Source: Przewalskia tangutica
Taxonomy: Eukaryota > Streptophyta > Magnoliopsida > Solanales > Solanaceae
Assembly: GCA_029844215.1 (NCBI GenBank)
Contig: CM056718.1
Coordinates: 83,502,764-83,566,763, forward strand
Direction: 5' to 3'
Length of the DNA stretch: 64,000 nucleotides
Shown here: positions 44,851 through 57,566 of the stretch, piece by piece
Numbering within the stretch: position 1 is the stretch's first letter
Layout of the letters: the number at the start of each line of letters is the position of its first letter
The notes under the pieces: model-generated
Database searches by the model: none
What the model saw: only the letters and a program-made list of their open reading frames with translations
Told to the model about the DNA's origin: nothing
Made by a program: the position numbers and the translations under genes

Positions 44851-46097
44851 ATGCCTCCGCGCAAGGCAACCCGGGCCCAGATGGGCAAGGTAGCCGAGAG
44901 AGCTGCTAGTAGGATACAGAGGAGTACGGGGGCGCAGGCCCAGTCATTACCTGAGATAGTGCTTCAGACGGCGAGTTTTGCGACGCCGCCAGCCCCAGCA
45001 GAGTTTAGAGCCGCAGCAGTGGCTGCTGAGACCACAATACCTGAGCCTCCCCCCACACCGGAGCAGCAGGAGTGGGTACAAAGAGATGGCCGCCATCGCC
45101 GTGATCGTGGCTGCATACGAGGATAGGGCCGACGCAGCCTGGCCCAGGAGTACCCATGGTTCACCCAAGATCGGATAGTTTGAGGCTACGAGACTTTCTG
45201 AGTTGTAGCCCGCCAGAGTTCTACGGGTCGAGGCCTGAGGATGATCCAGAGGAGTTCATCCGACAGTTACAGCGGATCATGAGAGTGATCAAGGCTTCGG
45301 AGACAGAGTCGGTGGTCTTAGGTTCGCATCGGCTGCGTGATACTGCAGTCGACTGGTTTGATTCGTGGGAGCTGTCCCGGGGAGAGTATGCACTTCCAGC
45401 CGTATGGGACGAGTTCTCAGGGGCATTTCTTGCACATTTCTTGCCTCCACAGATGAGAAGGGCTCGGCCGGCGATTTTTGACGCGGCGCGCACCGGCGCA
45501 CGGTTCGAGTACAATGTGAGTTTGACTCATTAGCCTGTACCTCCCGCATTGGTAGCCGACATGGAGGACGAGTGCACCGCCACGCCACCGCTCGATGACT
45601 ACTGGCGAGGCTTGTTCGGTGTAGCTCTTCCGCCGGGCATGGACATTGCCCGCATGCAGGCTTATGAACTGGGATGTGAGCGGAGAGAGGTCGGCGGAAT
45701 GACCGAGATCGCAGAAGAGGCCGTAATGCAGGTCCTTTGGTAACTTTCGAGGCGGACCGCCAGCCAAAGAGTTAGTTATGTACCTCCGCCAGTATAGAGT
45801 GGTCCTCCGCGCCTTCTTGGACGTTCGGTATTCGAGCCGGGTCCGAGCTCCGTGGCTTCGTTCACGGTATACGGGTTCCACCACGGTTCATGCTTTCTCG
45901 GTGCACGATGCGGCAAACGTCATCCCGGGGAGTGTCGTCTTCTTACTGGTGCTTGTTTCACCTGCGGCCGTCAGGGCCATGTGACGAGGGACTGTCCTAG
46001 AAGGAGGGATACAGGTAGAATGACGCAGCCTACCGGGTCAGTGGCAGGTTCATCGCCTTCTACAGCTATGCGCCCTGCAGGGCAGGCCTATGATTAG
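44851..46097 (+). pseudogene. gag pseudogene of element B
   Basis: Starts MPPRKATRAQMGK (44851) and reads about 90 residues of N-terminal part (RIQRSTGAQAQSLPEIVLQ), longer than in A. A shift near 45110 leads to the frame 45156-45533, which holds the capsid (DSLRLRDFLSCSPPEFYGS, EFIRQLQRIM, DTAVDWFDSWELSRG, FLPPQMRRAR) and ends in a stop after REYNV-like sequence. Later shifts lead to 45852-46097 with CFTCGRQGHVTRDC, a complete CCHC knuckle. At least three frame breaks separate the parts; some may be consensus errors. Nothing of pol follows. Confidence 0.86.
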
Positions 46098-47035
46098 AGT
46101 GAAGCAGATGATACAGGTATATTCTTACCCCTCTAGAGACTAGTATGCGTTGATGATATGATGAAATGCTAAGTATTATGTTCAAATAGCATTATGTTAA
46201 CTTGTGATTAGAAATCATGGTTAGTAAAAAGGGTAAGATTGGGGATAGGAAAAGTGTGAGCCTTAGAGTTTTATACGTAGAGACCTTAGACGCGAGGCCA
46301 TCTTGGGTAAAAGATTTATGCTTATGTTGACCTTTATCGGAGTGCATAGTATACGTGGGATATATTTGTGTGATAAGTCCCTGTGTGGTATGAAATGAAA
46401 GAGGGTAGGAGGCCACTAGGTTTTCGTGACTTGATTAGTGAGATTGTTCCGGGTCGGGGGAACAAGAGTTTGGCGCGATAGCGGGTCGGGTTGAGGATCG
46501 ATCGCGGGTCAACCCGCGGCCTGTAATGTGGTGGGGTTAGTTCGAGGTGGTCCCTCCAGGTGGTAGGGTCACGAGGGCGCCAGGCCCAAGTTTAGATGAC
46601 CGTTGTACGAGTTCGTGGATATGTTCGACCAGAATCGGATCGTGAAGGCCGGGAAGGGCCTTGAAGAAATTCGAGGCTAGTAAGATGACCAAGTTTGGAG
46701 GTAGTAACTCCAGAGATTTTGGAAACTGAAGTATGGTACGTATACTAGAAGAGTTCAAGTGTTCGAGAAGAGTACGACGAGTAAGGAAAGAAGTGAACAT
46801 GTGCTGAGAGAATAGAAATGATCATTACTTTTGTGAAGTAAAGGTGCGAAGGGAATATCTTTTAGACCTTGGGTGGGAGCTTTTGTAATGCTAGAGGTGA
46901 TTTCTCGTGGACTTGGATTTAAGTATTTGCGCGTGTGTTATTTTGTGGCCAGGTGTGGCATTGGCAACTTGTTTAAGTTAAGAGGAACTTTATCGTTATC
47001 CGTCTTGAGAAGGAACATTCGGGAAGAATGTTTCT
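46098..47035 (+). other. 3' noncoding internal region of B
   Basis: TATATTCTTACCCCTCTAGAG follows gag as in A. Contains the hairpin (46487-46516) and the conserved block (about 46545-46637). No coding signal is visible. Confidence 0.7.
46487..46516 (+). other. Conserved hairpin in B
   Basis: CGGGTTGA (46487-46494) and TCAACCCG (46509-46516), 8-bp perfect stem, 14-nt loop. Confidence 0.65.
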
Positions 47036-47048
47036 AAGGAGGGGAGAA
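47036..47048 (+). other. Polypurine tract of B
   Basis: AAGGAGGGGAGAA, identical to A's, directly before the 3' LTR. Confidence 0.88.
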
Positions 47049-48067
47049 TATTATACCCCGTATTTTCCAGAGTATGTACGTGAGGGCGTACGTACAAAAG
47101 TTTTAGCCTTAAGTAGGCAAAGGGACGAAATTTGTGCACAACTAGCGAAAAGAATTGTTTTCCGACGAAACATTTTCCGGACTTTGCGAAGGGAAAATTA
47201 CGGTTGCAACATTTATATTTTTTACGGATTTTTCCGAGAGATGAAATATTTTGGACCAACGGGAGGGCGACACTTGTCCCTCAAGTGGACGGCAATGGAG
47301 AGGACTTCTTGGCACGTTTTTGGCCTTTATTTTTGGTCAAGGATTAGGTAGGATATTTTGTGATATTTGTGTAGTAGATGGATGAGGTGGGACCCACACA
47401 ACACTTGTCCAAATCTCCACCCTCCACTTGCCCTCCACTTGCCTTAATCTTGGCCATTGGTTTCCCTATAAATACCCCTCAAATGCAAGACTTATTCTTC
47501 ATCCACACTTGTGAAATTTCAAGGAAAATCCTCTCCCCTTAGTGTAGTTCTCGTCCAAAGCCCCCTCCCTTTGAGAGGCCCTCGGCCGAAACCCCACCCC
47601 CCCTTCCTAAGTTGTTCTCGTAAAATACCCCCCCCCCTTGGTAGAAAAGTATTCTCCAAGTATTGTTACTATTCCAAAATACCTTGTAGTATTCCAAGGT
47701 TACCCCTATACTAAAAGCCCGTAAATACTATTATACTTCCTTCACACAAAAACGAAACCCTAAGGAAAATCTTCATAGTCGGTTGAAGTGTTAAGTAGAA
47801 GTTGTGTAGAACTTCTAAGGGTTCTTGGAGCGAATTGGAGCGTTCAGAATAGGAGCTAAACGTTGCTCAGGATCGACATATAAACTTGGATAATTTTGGG
47901 CTTATCGAGGTAAATACTTTTGTCCTTCTATTGTAATTGGAAATTACATACTATAGTAGTATAGAAATGAGTATAAGATATATATAAGGATGGTATAAAA
48001 GAAGAATTGAATCAGATTTACATAGGACCAGATTTACAGAGACTTGTGTAGTTTGACTGTAGGGAAG
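47049..48067 (+). repeat. Element B 3' LTR, part before C
   Basis: Starts TATTATACCCC (TG changed to TA), then matches 41596-42617 with few changes. TATAAATA at 47467-47474. Stops at GTAGGGAAG, where C inserted. Confidence 0.9.
48063..48067. repeat. Left TSD of C (GGAAG)
   Basis: Matches 57562-57566; the uninterrupted site GGGAAGTGCTGCCC is in B's 5' LTR near 42614. Confidence 0.94.
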
Positions 48068-51000
48068 TGTTATACCGTATTTTGAGTATGTACGTAGGAC
48101 GCACGTAGAAAATTTGAACTTGAAGATTTGGCTTGGCCGATTTATTTTTGTGCACAACCCCTTAGAGTCGTTTGACGAACGTTTTCCACGACTTTCGTAG
48201 GAAAATTCGCTATGTCATTTATATTTTTTGGATTTTTCCGAGAGACGAACGTGTTGGACCAACAAGAGGGCGCCACTTGGCACCCTCTCATTGGTGGAGT
48301 GTGGCGTAAAGGTGGCGAAAGTGAGGCCTTTGTGGTCAAGGGTTGGTAGGATATTTTGTGTGTTAGTTGGTGCACTTGGCAAGATCTTAGCCCTACACTT
48401 GCCTTGCACTTGGCAAGATCTTGGCCATTGGTTGGCCTGGCTTGTCCTATAAATACCCTCTCCCTTTGAAGACTTCTTCATCCAAATAATTTCCTAAGTC
48501 TAAAATTCCTCCCACCCTTGTTGTATAGTTCTCGTCCCCCTCCCCCTTGTGAGGCCTTAGCCGAGAGTCCCCTCGCCGAGTTTCCCTAGTGGGTAGAATG
48601 GCGGGTATACACCCCCTTCATGCACATGGGTACCCCTCTAGCCTAGTTGTTTTCGTATAAATACCCCTCTTGGTAGAAATACTCTCAAAAGTATTGTTAT
48701 AATGCCCAAATTACCTTAGCCAGATACCTTGTAGTATTCTAAGGTTATACCTATACAAAAGCCCAAATACTATTATACTTTCCACATACAAAACCGAAAC
48801 CCTAAGGAAAATCTCCATAGTTAGTGGAGTAATAAGTGGTTGGTTAGAACTTCTAAGGGTTGTTTGAGCTGGCCTGAGCGCACTGAGTAGAGCTAAACCT
48901 TGCTCAGATCGACATTATAACATGGATAATTATGGGCTTATCGAGGTAAATATTTTGTCCTCTATTGTAATTGGAAATTACATGATTGTTAGACTATATA
49001 GTTGAAGTATACTATATATAGAACTGAACGTTATATCGCAATGTCTTTTGACTTAAGCCTGAATAATAAGAAACCTTTTCGAAAGAAGAGTATCGAATCA
49101 GATTTACATAGGATCAGACATGAGACTTGTGTAGCTTTTCTCGTGAGTAGAATTGTACCGTCGTTAGATGTATATAACCTCGTTGGCTTGGTAGCCTCGA
49201 TAAAGGAGGAGATTTACTGTCATGTGTGTGAGGTCTTGCGAATTTTCTAGAATATTCTACGATGAGGTCTAAATGTTAATAAGCGCCTTGTGGCCTTATA
49301 GGTTGAAGTACTACGTGTGGCGCGATCTACTTGGCTTAAGGAGTAGCCGACGGTTGGAAGTACTTGGAGCGTTTTGCTATTAGTCGATACTCGTCGCGAG
49401 GTATGTGAACCTCTTCCTATCTCTTCTAGCATGATATATGTGAACTATGTAGTACGGTAGACGCATACGTGCTAAATGTATTTGATTGGTTTAACATAAA
49501 AGTGTTATAACGGCTTTATGGGAAGTTGGTTATAACAGCTTTATGTTGGTAAGAAAATACTTGTGGTTTTTAAAAGGTAACTGATTTGAACTATAACTGG
49601 CTTGTTATGTGTTAATAAAGAACTTGAAGTATTTCAAAAGATTTTTGAATCATTTAGAAGAAGTAATACTTGGTTTTGAAAACTTAAGAGTTATACTAGC
49701 TTTATGGGAAGTTAGGTAATAACGCTTAAGAATGTTTTCTTGATTTCGAAATCGTAATGTGTATCGACAAACCATCGCAGCGTTGATAAAAGGAAATGTT
49801 TTGACAGATTAAGTATTATTAAAACCAAGAGAAACTTCCATCCGCATGTGCTAAGATGAGACAAAATGATATTTCCTAGATCATGGTCATTGTAATAAGA
49901 TTGTTATAAACAAGAATATCCTACTCACATATAAGACTTATGTTTCTCAGATAGTTTAAAAGAGAATTATATTCTTAAATGAATAAGACTATGAACTACG
50001 AAACCTTTCTAAAATAAGAAACGTGAACATTTGAAATTAGGCAAACTTGGACGTTTGGATAATAATGTTGTTACTTGATTTTACAAAGATAAGTGTTTTG
50101 ATTCACTTCAAAAGATAATCACTCTATTTTCATATACTACGTATTGTGTGACTTTTGTGAAAGTAACGTATCTTTTAAAAGTTAATATATGAAGTACTTT
50201 GGGGATAGAAACCCAACATGTTGACATATAGTAGAAAGTACCTTGTGTATAACTTGATCGTTGGTTTGTGATAGCCTTGTAATACCTTCGTGATGCTTTG
50301 ATAAGTAATCATATTAGGATGCTACGTGTGTTAGTATTCGTGATGTTTGTGTAAAGGGGTTTTCCTCGATTGTGCTTATGTTGTTTAAACGATAAACCGT
50401 TATGTTGGTATTATACCACTCACCGTGTTTCCGGGTTAAGCCGCTCCGACGCGGGTAGACTCAGCGATGCGGGACCATGATTCGAGAATACCTCACGCGG
50501 GTCCTGGGGCCTATGCGCGAGCTACGAGAGTTCCGTGTTAGTGCGGCCTTTATGGTCACGCGCGTTCATACGGCTACGCGGATCGCGAGTCCAGATTTAC
50601 GCCGGAGTAGCTACCTCGATGCGGGGTTATACCTCACGCGCCTATGAGACCGCCTACGCGAGTCGCGGAGTTCCGAGGCTAGACGCGCACATTTGATATT
50701 GCGGGCGGCGACAAGCTTTGATCATGTGACGGCTCAGACAGATATCATGATACATTTTATGACCTTGTTAGTACCGCTGGTGTTAGTAGCTATGCCTTCG
50801 CACTTACCCCGCATCGCTTTATTTGGACACAGTGGGACCCGTTGTTCATGTGTATTCCTTGGTGCTTTTCTATCATCGATCGCAGCGGTGGAAGGTATTC
50901 CACGCATGATTGATGTTGTGGCGTGAGACCCATTGTTATATCGAGTGATGACTTCGAGGCGCGAGTCCCCGACTTGATATGATCGCTTATTTATCAGGAA

Positions 51001-51489
51001 TCGTAGTTTGGTTATCATACATGTCTCCTACTTTATATAGACTACTATGATTTCATTTACGATTTTTTTTCACATACTGCACTGTTGTCTCGACCTCCTT
51101 CGGGCCGCGTTCATGCCGCAGTAAAGGTACACCGCCGCCGATCCTCGCCTTAGGGTCACGGGCCGTTGAAGCTCCGTTCTCCGAGGCTTATCTTCGTATA
51201 GTCCTCGTTGTCAGAAAGCACATTCGTGGTATGACGGCCCCGTCCGTCTTTGTTGTCATATCATTCGTAGAGGTCTGTAGTACTGTTGTGGGCAGGGTTT
51301 GTAAAAAGGATTAAACTGTTCATGTTGAAAGAGTTGTTGTTTCTATATATATGCCGAAAGGCAAGTTTTCACAGGTTATTGTTTATACTTCCGTTATTTT
51401 ATGTTATTGATTTATGTTCCGCTGATTTTCTCTGATGTATGACTACTGGGTGCCCGGTAAAGCACTACCACGCCCGTTCGGTCGTGACA
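48068..51489 (+). repeat. Element C 5' LTR
   Basis: TGTTATACCG to CGGTCGTGACA. TATAAATA at 48448-48455. Compared with the 3' LTR it is about 80 bp shorter through scattered small losses and one missing 39-bp repeat copy near 48420. Confidence 0.9.
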
Positions 51490-51493
51490 AAAG

Positions 51494-51506
51494 TGGTATC
51501 GTGAGC
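51494..51506 (+). other. Primer-binding site of C (altered)
   Basis: TGGTATCGTGAGC, the same CAG-to-CGTG form as in D. Confidence 0.75.
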
Positions 51507-51686
51507 GATTAATCCTCGGAAAGTGTCTGCATCGTATCGAAGAAGTCTTGATTATCGGTGTGCACCACACCAATAATCGTGAGGCTATAGGATATTTAGG
51601 ATTGGTTTCTATTCTTCTCACTCCGAGATCGTGCCTTAGAGCCGTGTTATAAGTTGGACCTCTAACGTATTCCTTTCCTTACCGCT

Positions 51687-52440
51687 ATGCCTCCGCGTAG
51701 GCAACCCGCCCAGAGGCAAGGCGCCGAGGAGCCGCGAGCAGAGTACAGAGGGTTACGCGGGCACAGCCCAATTATCACCTTGGGTGGTGCTTCATTCGGG
51801 AGTTCTGCGACGCCACTAGCCCCAGAGAGTTTAGCACTGGCGCAGCAGCTCCTACTGCGACCATGATATTTGAACCTTCGCCCAATGATCGAACAGAGAA
51901 TATAGATTTCAAGGAGGCGACCACATTAACTATGGATTTGACTACCGAGAGTATACCGATGTACCGCGAGTCTTGATGACTATCTAAGAGAGGTTGTGCA
52001 AGAGTAATTCTTCATTGGGCTTGAGCATGGCTCACGTATGCGCTTATGCGCGCAGCCGAAAACGTGAGATCGACGGGTTAACGGCGACGCAGAAGAGGCC
52101 GAGCGAAGGTCCTTTAGTAACTTTTGAGGCGTAGTCGCCTCACCAATGGATTAGATTATGCACATCCACCAAGGCAATGAGGTCCTCCACGAATTTCGTG
52201 GACGCTCGGGCACGCAGAGTTGGTCGAGCTCGGATCTTCCGGTTCATTAGGATGTGAGCGCCATCCCGGAATGTCGTCTTTAGTTGGTACTTATTGTACC
52301 TATGACCGCCGTGGTCCGATGTCGAAAGAGTGTCCTTGTAGGAGGACTTAGCCTTCGTGATCGATGGGTAGTCGCCACCTTTCTTAGCTACGCCTACGGG
52401 CGAGTTTGATTAGAACGACTTAAGGGAGTGGAGCAAGAGA
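51687..52440 (+). pseudogene. gag remnant of element C (capsid lost, knuckle damaged)
   Basis: ATGCCTCCGCG at 51687 gives the family start, followed by a shared N-terminal part (near 51760-51860) in broken frames. The capsid core is missing: sequence passes to CTTCATTGGGCTTGAGCATGG and then GAGATCGACGGGTTAACGGC, as in D. A degenerate knuckle stretch near 52300-52340 (TGTACCTATGACCGCCGTGG) keeps first and last cysteine codons but not the full CCHC pattern. It ends before TTTATCCTTAACCTCTG, which marks the start of the noncoding region. No functional Gag is expected. Confidence 0.75.
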
Positions 52441-54049
52441 GACAGTTTATCCTTAACCTCTGTGAGATTAGTGCGTGATAAGTGAGTATACCTTAAGTGA
52501 TATGTTACGATAGCGATGGGTTAGTTGTGATTAGAAATTATGGTGGGTTAACCGAGTAAGATTTTGGGGATAGAGAAGGTGTGAGCCTTAGAGTGTTATA
52601 CGTAGAGACCTTAGAGGTAAGGCCATCTCGAGTAAAAGATGTATTGTTTATGTTTGACCCTTATAGGAGTGCATAGTGCACGTGAGTTATGTTTGTGGAT
52701 AAGTCCCCGAGTAGTGTGGAATGAAAGAGGTAGTTGAGCTAAGAAGACCGCTAGGTTTTCGTAACGTGATTAGTGAGAGTTTTCCTTCGGGAGCTAGCGT
52801 TGCGGCGTTCTTGGTCGGGTTGAGGCACGCTGCGGGTCAACCCGCCATGTTCAGTGGTCGGTTTGTGGTGGTCCCGCCTGTGGTAGGTCACGAGGTGTTA
52901 GGCCCAGTTTAGTTAACCAGACGAGTTCGTGGACGATTCGACCGATGAGTCGGGCCGGCGAGGTCACCGCCTTGTCTTTCTAGCAAAGACCGCTTACTCG
53001 GCCGTTGATTAATCTGGAAGGTTGTGAGGCTGCACGGTGCCTACCTTCACCTTATGACAGAAGTGGAGCCAGTGGTACACTGTTTTGTTTCTGGAAGTTT
53101 TACCAAGGTGGTTAAGAACTCAGTGAGTCTCGAATCGCATTCGCCTCGAGCCGGTGTGTGTATTTGGAGGTAGTGGTGGGATTGTTGTCTCTGTGGAGGA
53201 GTGTTTAAGCTACCATTTCGTTTTGAATGTCGCCTTATGAGGCCTTGTAGGGGCGGAAGTGTAAGTTCCGGCCGATTGGTTCGATGTTGGCAAGATTCGG
53301 ATAGTTGTTCAGCTTGTTCCAGCAGATCGTGGATAGGTAAAGCTTGTCTAGGGAGGTTCCGCAGCTCGAGAAATCGTGCGGATAATCGGCGGCGACGCTT
53401 AGAGTTCAGTTGACGGTCGGTCTTCAAGATACCACCCGGTTTGGTGTGACGAGTTTTGGAAAACAGAGGAACTTAGCCCGAGTTACTTGGGCCTTACAGA
53501 TCTGGTGCGAGTAGGCGGGTTGCCTATATGTTAGCTTTTGCCGTCCGACTTAGGAGGCAAGACGTCCGATCTTTCGTGTTGCTATATGCGAAAAGTATCG
53601 AGATCCATTCAGTGTTCCCAGTTAATGATGACCCAATTGGAGATAGTAACCCCGAGATTTGGAAACTGAAGCAGTATCAGAAATGTGGTAAGAGTTCGAG
53701 TGTACGACAGCCTCAGGGATCGCATGCAGCCAGGTACCATTTGTTAGGTCGTCGGAGTGACACTAGAACCTCGATTCAATGTTACAAAAGTGGTATCAAT
53801 ACTAGAAAAGGGAGAAGCGAGCATGTATTTCGAGAAGAGAAGTGACCATTTCTATTGAATGTAGAAAGAGAGAAGTAATTATATGTTAGACCCTTGATGG
53901 GAGCGTTGTGATGTTAGAGGTGTTTCTCGGCGTGGATGTAGTATTTTTGTGGCCATGTGTGGCAAGGATTGTTTCGTAAGTATAGTAGTGAAGACTATCT
54001 TGGCGACGCTGGTTTTGAGACTTAGAAGGAACATTCGACGAATGTTTCT
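52441..54049 (+). other. 3' noncoding internal region of C
   Basis: Holds the hairpin (52816-52844), the shared block (52867-52937), and about 1 kb shared only with D. An antisense open frame of 126 codons lies at 53427-53047 (see finding). No pol signature is visible on either strand. Confidence 0.65.
52816..52844 (+). other. Conserved hairpin in C
   Basis: CGGGTTGA (52816-52823) and TCAACCCG (52837-52844), 8-bp stem, 13-nt loop. Confidence 0.63.
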
Positions 54050-54060
54050 AAGGAGGATAA
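54050..54060 (+). other. Polypurine tract of C (shortened)
   Basis: AAGGAGGATAA directly before TGTTATACCCC; against A it has lost G bases and gained a T. Confidence 0.75.
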
Positions 54061-57000
54061 TGTTATACCCCGTATTTTCAGAGTATGTACGTAAGGACGT
54101 ACGTAGAAAATTTGAACTTGAAGATTTGGCTTGGCCGATTTATTTTTGTGCACAACCCCCGGTTAGAGTCGTTTTTCGACGAAACGTTTTCACAGCTTTC
54201 GTTGGGAAAAATCCGGCGATGTCAGTTATATTTTTTGGGGGTTTTTACGAGAAACGCAACGTGTTGGACCAAAAAGAGGGCGCCACTTGGCACCCTCTCA
54301 TTGGTGGAGCTGTAAAGGTGGCCGAAAGTGAGGCCTTGTGGTCAGGCGGTTGATAGGATATTTTGTGTGTTAGTTGGTTAGGTGCACTTGGCAAGATTCG
54401 CCCTACACTTGCCTTGCACTTGGCAAGATCTTGGCCCTACACTTGCCTTGCACTTGGCAAGATCTTGGCCCTTGGTTGGCGTTGGCTTGTCCTCTAAATA
54501 CCCTCTCCCTTTGAAGACTTCTTCATCCAACTAAGTTCCTAAGTCTAAAATTCCTCCCTCCTCATTGTATAGTTCTCGCCCCTCCCTTGTGAGGCCTTAG
54601 CCGAGAGTCCCCTCGTCGGTAGTTTCCCAGTGGTAGCCTATGGTATACACCCCTCTCAGGTGCTACCCAGGGTACCCCCCTAGCCTAGTTGTTTTCGTAT
54701 AAATACCCCCCTCGTGGGAGAAATACTCTCAAAAGTATGGTTATAATGCCCAAATTACCTTAGCCGGATACCTTGTAGTATTCGACGGTTATACCGATAC
54801 AAAAAGCCCGTAAATACTATTATACTTTTCGTCACCACAAAACCGAAACCCTAAGGAAAATCTCCATAGTTAGTTGGAGTAATAAGTAGTTGGTTAGAAC
54901 TTCTAAGGGTTGTTTGAGCGGTCTGAGCGCACGAGTAGAGCTAAACCTTGCTCGGGATCGACATTATAACTTGGATAATTATGGGCTTATCGAGGTAAAT
55001 ATTTTGTCCTCTATTGTAATTGGAAATTACATGATTGTTAGACTATATAGTTGAAGTATACTATATATAGAATGAACGTTGTTATCGGCAATGTCTTTTG
55101 ACTTAAGCCCAATAATAAGAAACATTTTCGAAAGAAGAGTCTTGAATCAGTATTTACATAGACTCAGACATGAGACTTGTGTAGCTTTTCCGTGGAGTAG
55201 AATTGTACCCGTCGTTAGATGTATATAACCCCTCGTTGGCTTGGTAGCCGCCTCGATAAAGGAGAGATTTACGCCGTCATGGGGGGAGGTCTTGAATTTT
55301 CTGTAGAATATTCTACGATGAGGTCTAAATGTTAATAAGCGCCTTGTGGCCTTATAGGTTGAAGTACTACGTGTGGCGCGATCTACTTGGCTTAAGGAGT
55401 AGCCGACTTGGAAGTACTGAGCGTTTTGCTATTAGTCGATACTGCCGCGAGGTATGTGAACCTCTTCCTATCTCTTCTAGCATGATATATGTAAACTATG
55501 TAGTACGGTAGACGCATACGTGCTAAATGTATTTGATTGGTTTAACATAAAAGTGTTATAACGGCTTTATGGGAAGTTGGTTATACGACTTTATGTTGGT
55601 AAGAAAATACTTGTGGTTTTTAAAAGGTAACTGATTTGAACTATAACTGGCTTGTTATGTGTTAATAAAGAACTTGAAGTATTTCAAAAGATTTTTGAAT
55701 CATTTCGAAAGAAGAAGTAATACTTGGTTTTTGAAAACTTAAGAGTTATACTAGCTTTATGGGAAGTTAGGTAATAACGGCTTAAGAATGTTTTACTGAT
55801 TTCGGAAATCAGAATGTGTATCGACAAACCACTGCAGCGTTGATAAAAGGAAATGTTTTGACAGATTAAGTATTATTAAAACCAGTAGAAACTTCCATCT
55901 ACATAGAAGCTAAGATGAGACAAAATGATATTTCCTAGATCATGGCTGATGTAATAAGATTGTTATAAACAAGAATATCCTACTCACATATAAGACTTAT
56001 GTTTCTCAGATAGTTTAAAAGAGAATTATATTCTTAAATGAATAAGACTATGAACTACGAAACCTTTCTAAAATAAGAAACGTGAACATTTGAAATTAGG
56101 CAAACTTGGACGTTTGGATAATAATGTTGTTACTTGATTTTACAAAGATAAGTGTTTTGATTCACTTCAAAAGATAATCACTCTATTTTCATATACTACG
56201 GGTATTGTGTGACTTTTGTGAAAGTAACGTATCTTTTAAAAAGTTAATATATGAAGTACTTTGGGGATAGAAACCCGAACATGTTGACATATAGTAGAAA
56301 GTACCTTGTGTATAACTTGATTGTGTTGGTTTGTGATAGCCTTGTAATACCTTCGTGATGCTTTGATAAGTAATCATATTAGGATGCTACATGTGTTAGT
56401 ATTCTCGTGATGTTTGTGTAAAGGGTTTTCCTCGATTGTGCTTATGTTGTTTAAACGATAAACCGTTATGTTGGTATTATACCACTCACCGTGTTTCCGG
56501 GTTAAGCCGCCCACGCGGGTAGACTCAGCGGTGCAGGACCATGATTCGAGAATACCTCATGCGGTCCCGGGGCCTATGCGAGCTACGAGTTCCGTGTTAG
56601 TGCGCGGCCTTTATGGTCACGCGGTCTACGTGGCGCTACGCGGATCGCGAGTCCAGGCGACGCCGGAGTAGCTACCTCGACGCGGGTTATACCTCACGCG
56701 GGCCTATGATCGCCTACGCGGAGTCAGCGGAGTTCGAGGCTAGACGCGACATTTGATATTGCGAGCGGCGACGGCTTTGATCATGTGACGGTCAGACAGA
56801 TATCATGATACATTTTATGACCTTGTTAGTACTGCTGGTGTTAGTAGTCGGCTATGCCTTCGCACTTACCCCGCATCGCTTTATTTGGACACGTGGACCC
56901 GTTGTTCATGTGTATTCCTTGGTGCTTTTCTATCATTGACTTCCCAGGCGAGGAAGGTATTCCACCGCATGATTGATGTTGTGGCGTGAGACCCATTGTT

Positions 57001-57561
57001 ATATTAGAGTGATGACTTCAAGGCGTGAGTCCCCGACTTGATATGATCGCTATTTATCAGGAACTATAGTTTGGTTATCATACATGTCTCTGCTTTATAT
57101 AGACTACTATGATTTCATTTACGATTTTTTCTTTCACATACTCGGTACTGGACCGACTCCTTCGGGCCGCTCATGCCGCAGCTTAAAGGTACACCGCCAT
57201 CGATCCTCGCTCTTAGTGGTCACAGCGTTGGAAGTCTCGTTCCTCCGAGGCTTATCTTCGTATAGTCCCCGTTGTTGTAGGTGCCATTCGTGGTATGACG
57301 GCCCCGTCCCGTCGTTGTTGTCATATCATTCGTAGAGGTCCAGAATATCGCTGTGGCGTGGTTTGTAAAAGGATTAAACTGTTCAGGTTGAAAGAGTTGT
57401 TGTTTCTATATATATGCCGAACGGCAAGTTTTCACAGGTTATTGTTTATACTTCCGTTATTTTATGTTATTGATTTATGTTCCGCTGATTTTCTCTGATG
57501 TATGACTACTGGGGTGCCCGGGGTAAGGCACCAGTCACGGGCCCGGGTTCGGGTCGTGACA
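54061..57561 (+). repeat. Element C 3' LTR
   Basis: Partner of 48068-51489; ends GGGCCCGGGTTCGGGTCGTGACA. The TATA place reads CTCTAAATA (about 54492) instead of TATAAATA. A 39-bp unit (CTACACTTGCCTTGCACTTGG and CAAGATCTTGGC) is present one extra time at about 54404-54470. Confidence 0.92.
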
Positions 57562-57566
57562 GGAAG
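57562..57566. repeat. Right TSD of C (GGAAG)
   Basis: After it B's 3' LTR resumes with TGCTGCCCAACTTTCCG, as at 42618. Confidence 0.94.

Larger units (their letters stand above)
48068..57561 (+). mobile_element. Element C: complete gag-remnant LTR retrotransposon, nested in B
   Basis: 9,494 bp; LTRs 48068-51489 (3,422 bp) and 54061-57561 (3,501 bp); internal 2,571 bp. TSD GGAAG. Closest to D (same gag start, same extra 3' block), but its LTR start TGTTATACCCCGTATTTT resembles A and B. The 5' copy shows many single-base losses in G/C runs. No pol. A youngest-level insertion: nothing interrupts it. Confidence 0.94.

Noticed and set aside
45417..45884. 155-codon minus-strand frame, and similar antisense frames at 31781-32097 and 32204-32605
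   Set aside because: These are shadows of gag in B and A, caused by GC-rich codon composition.
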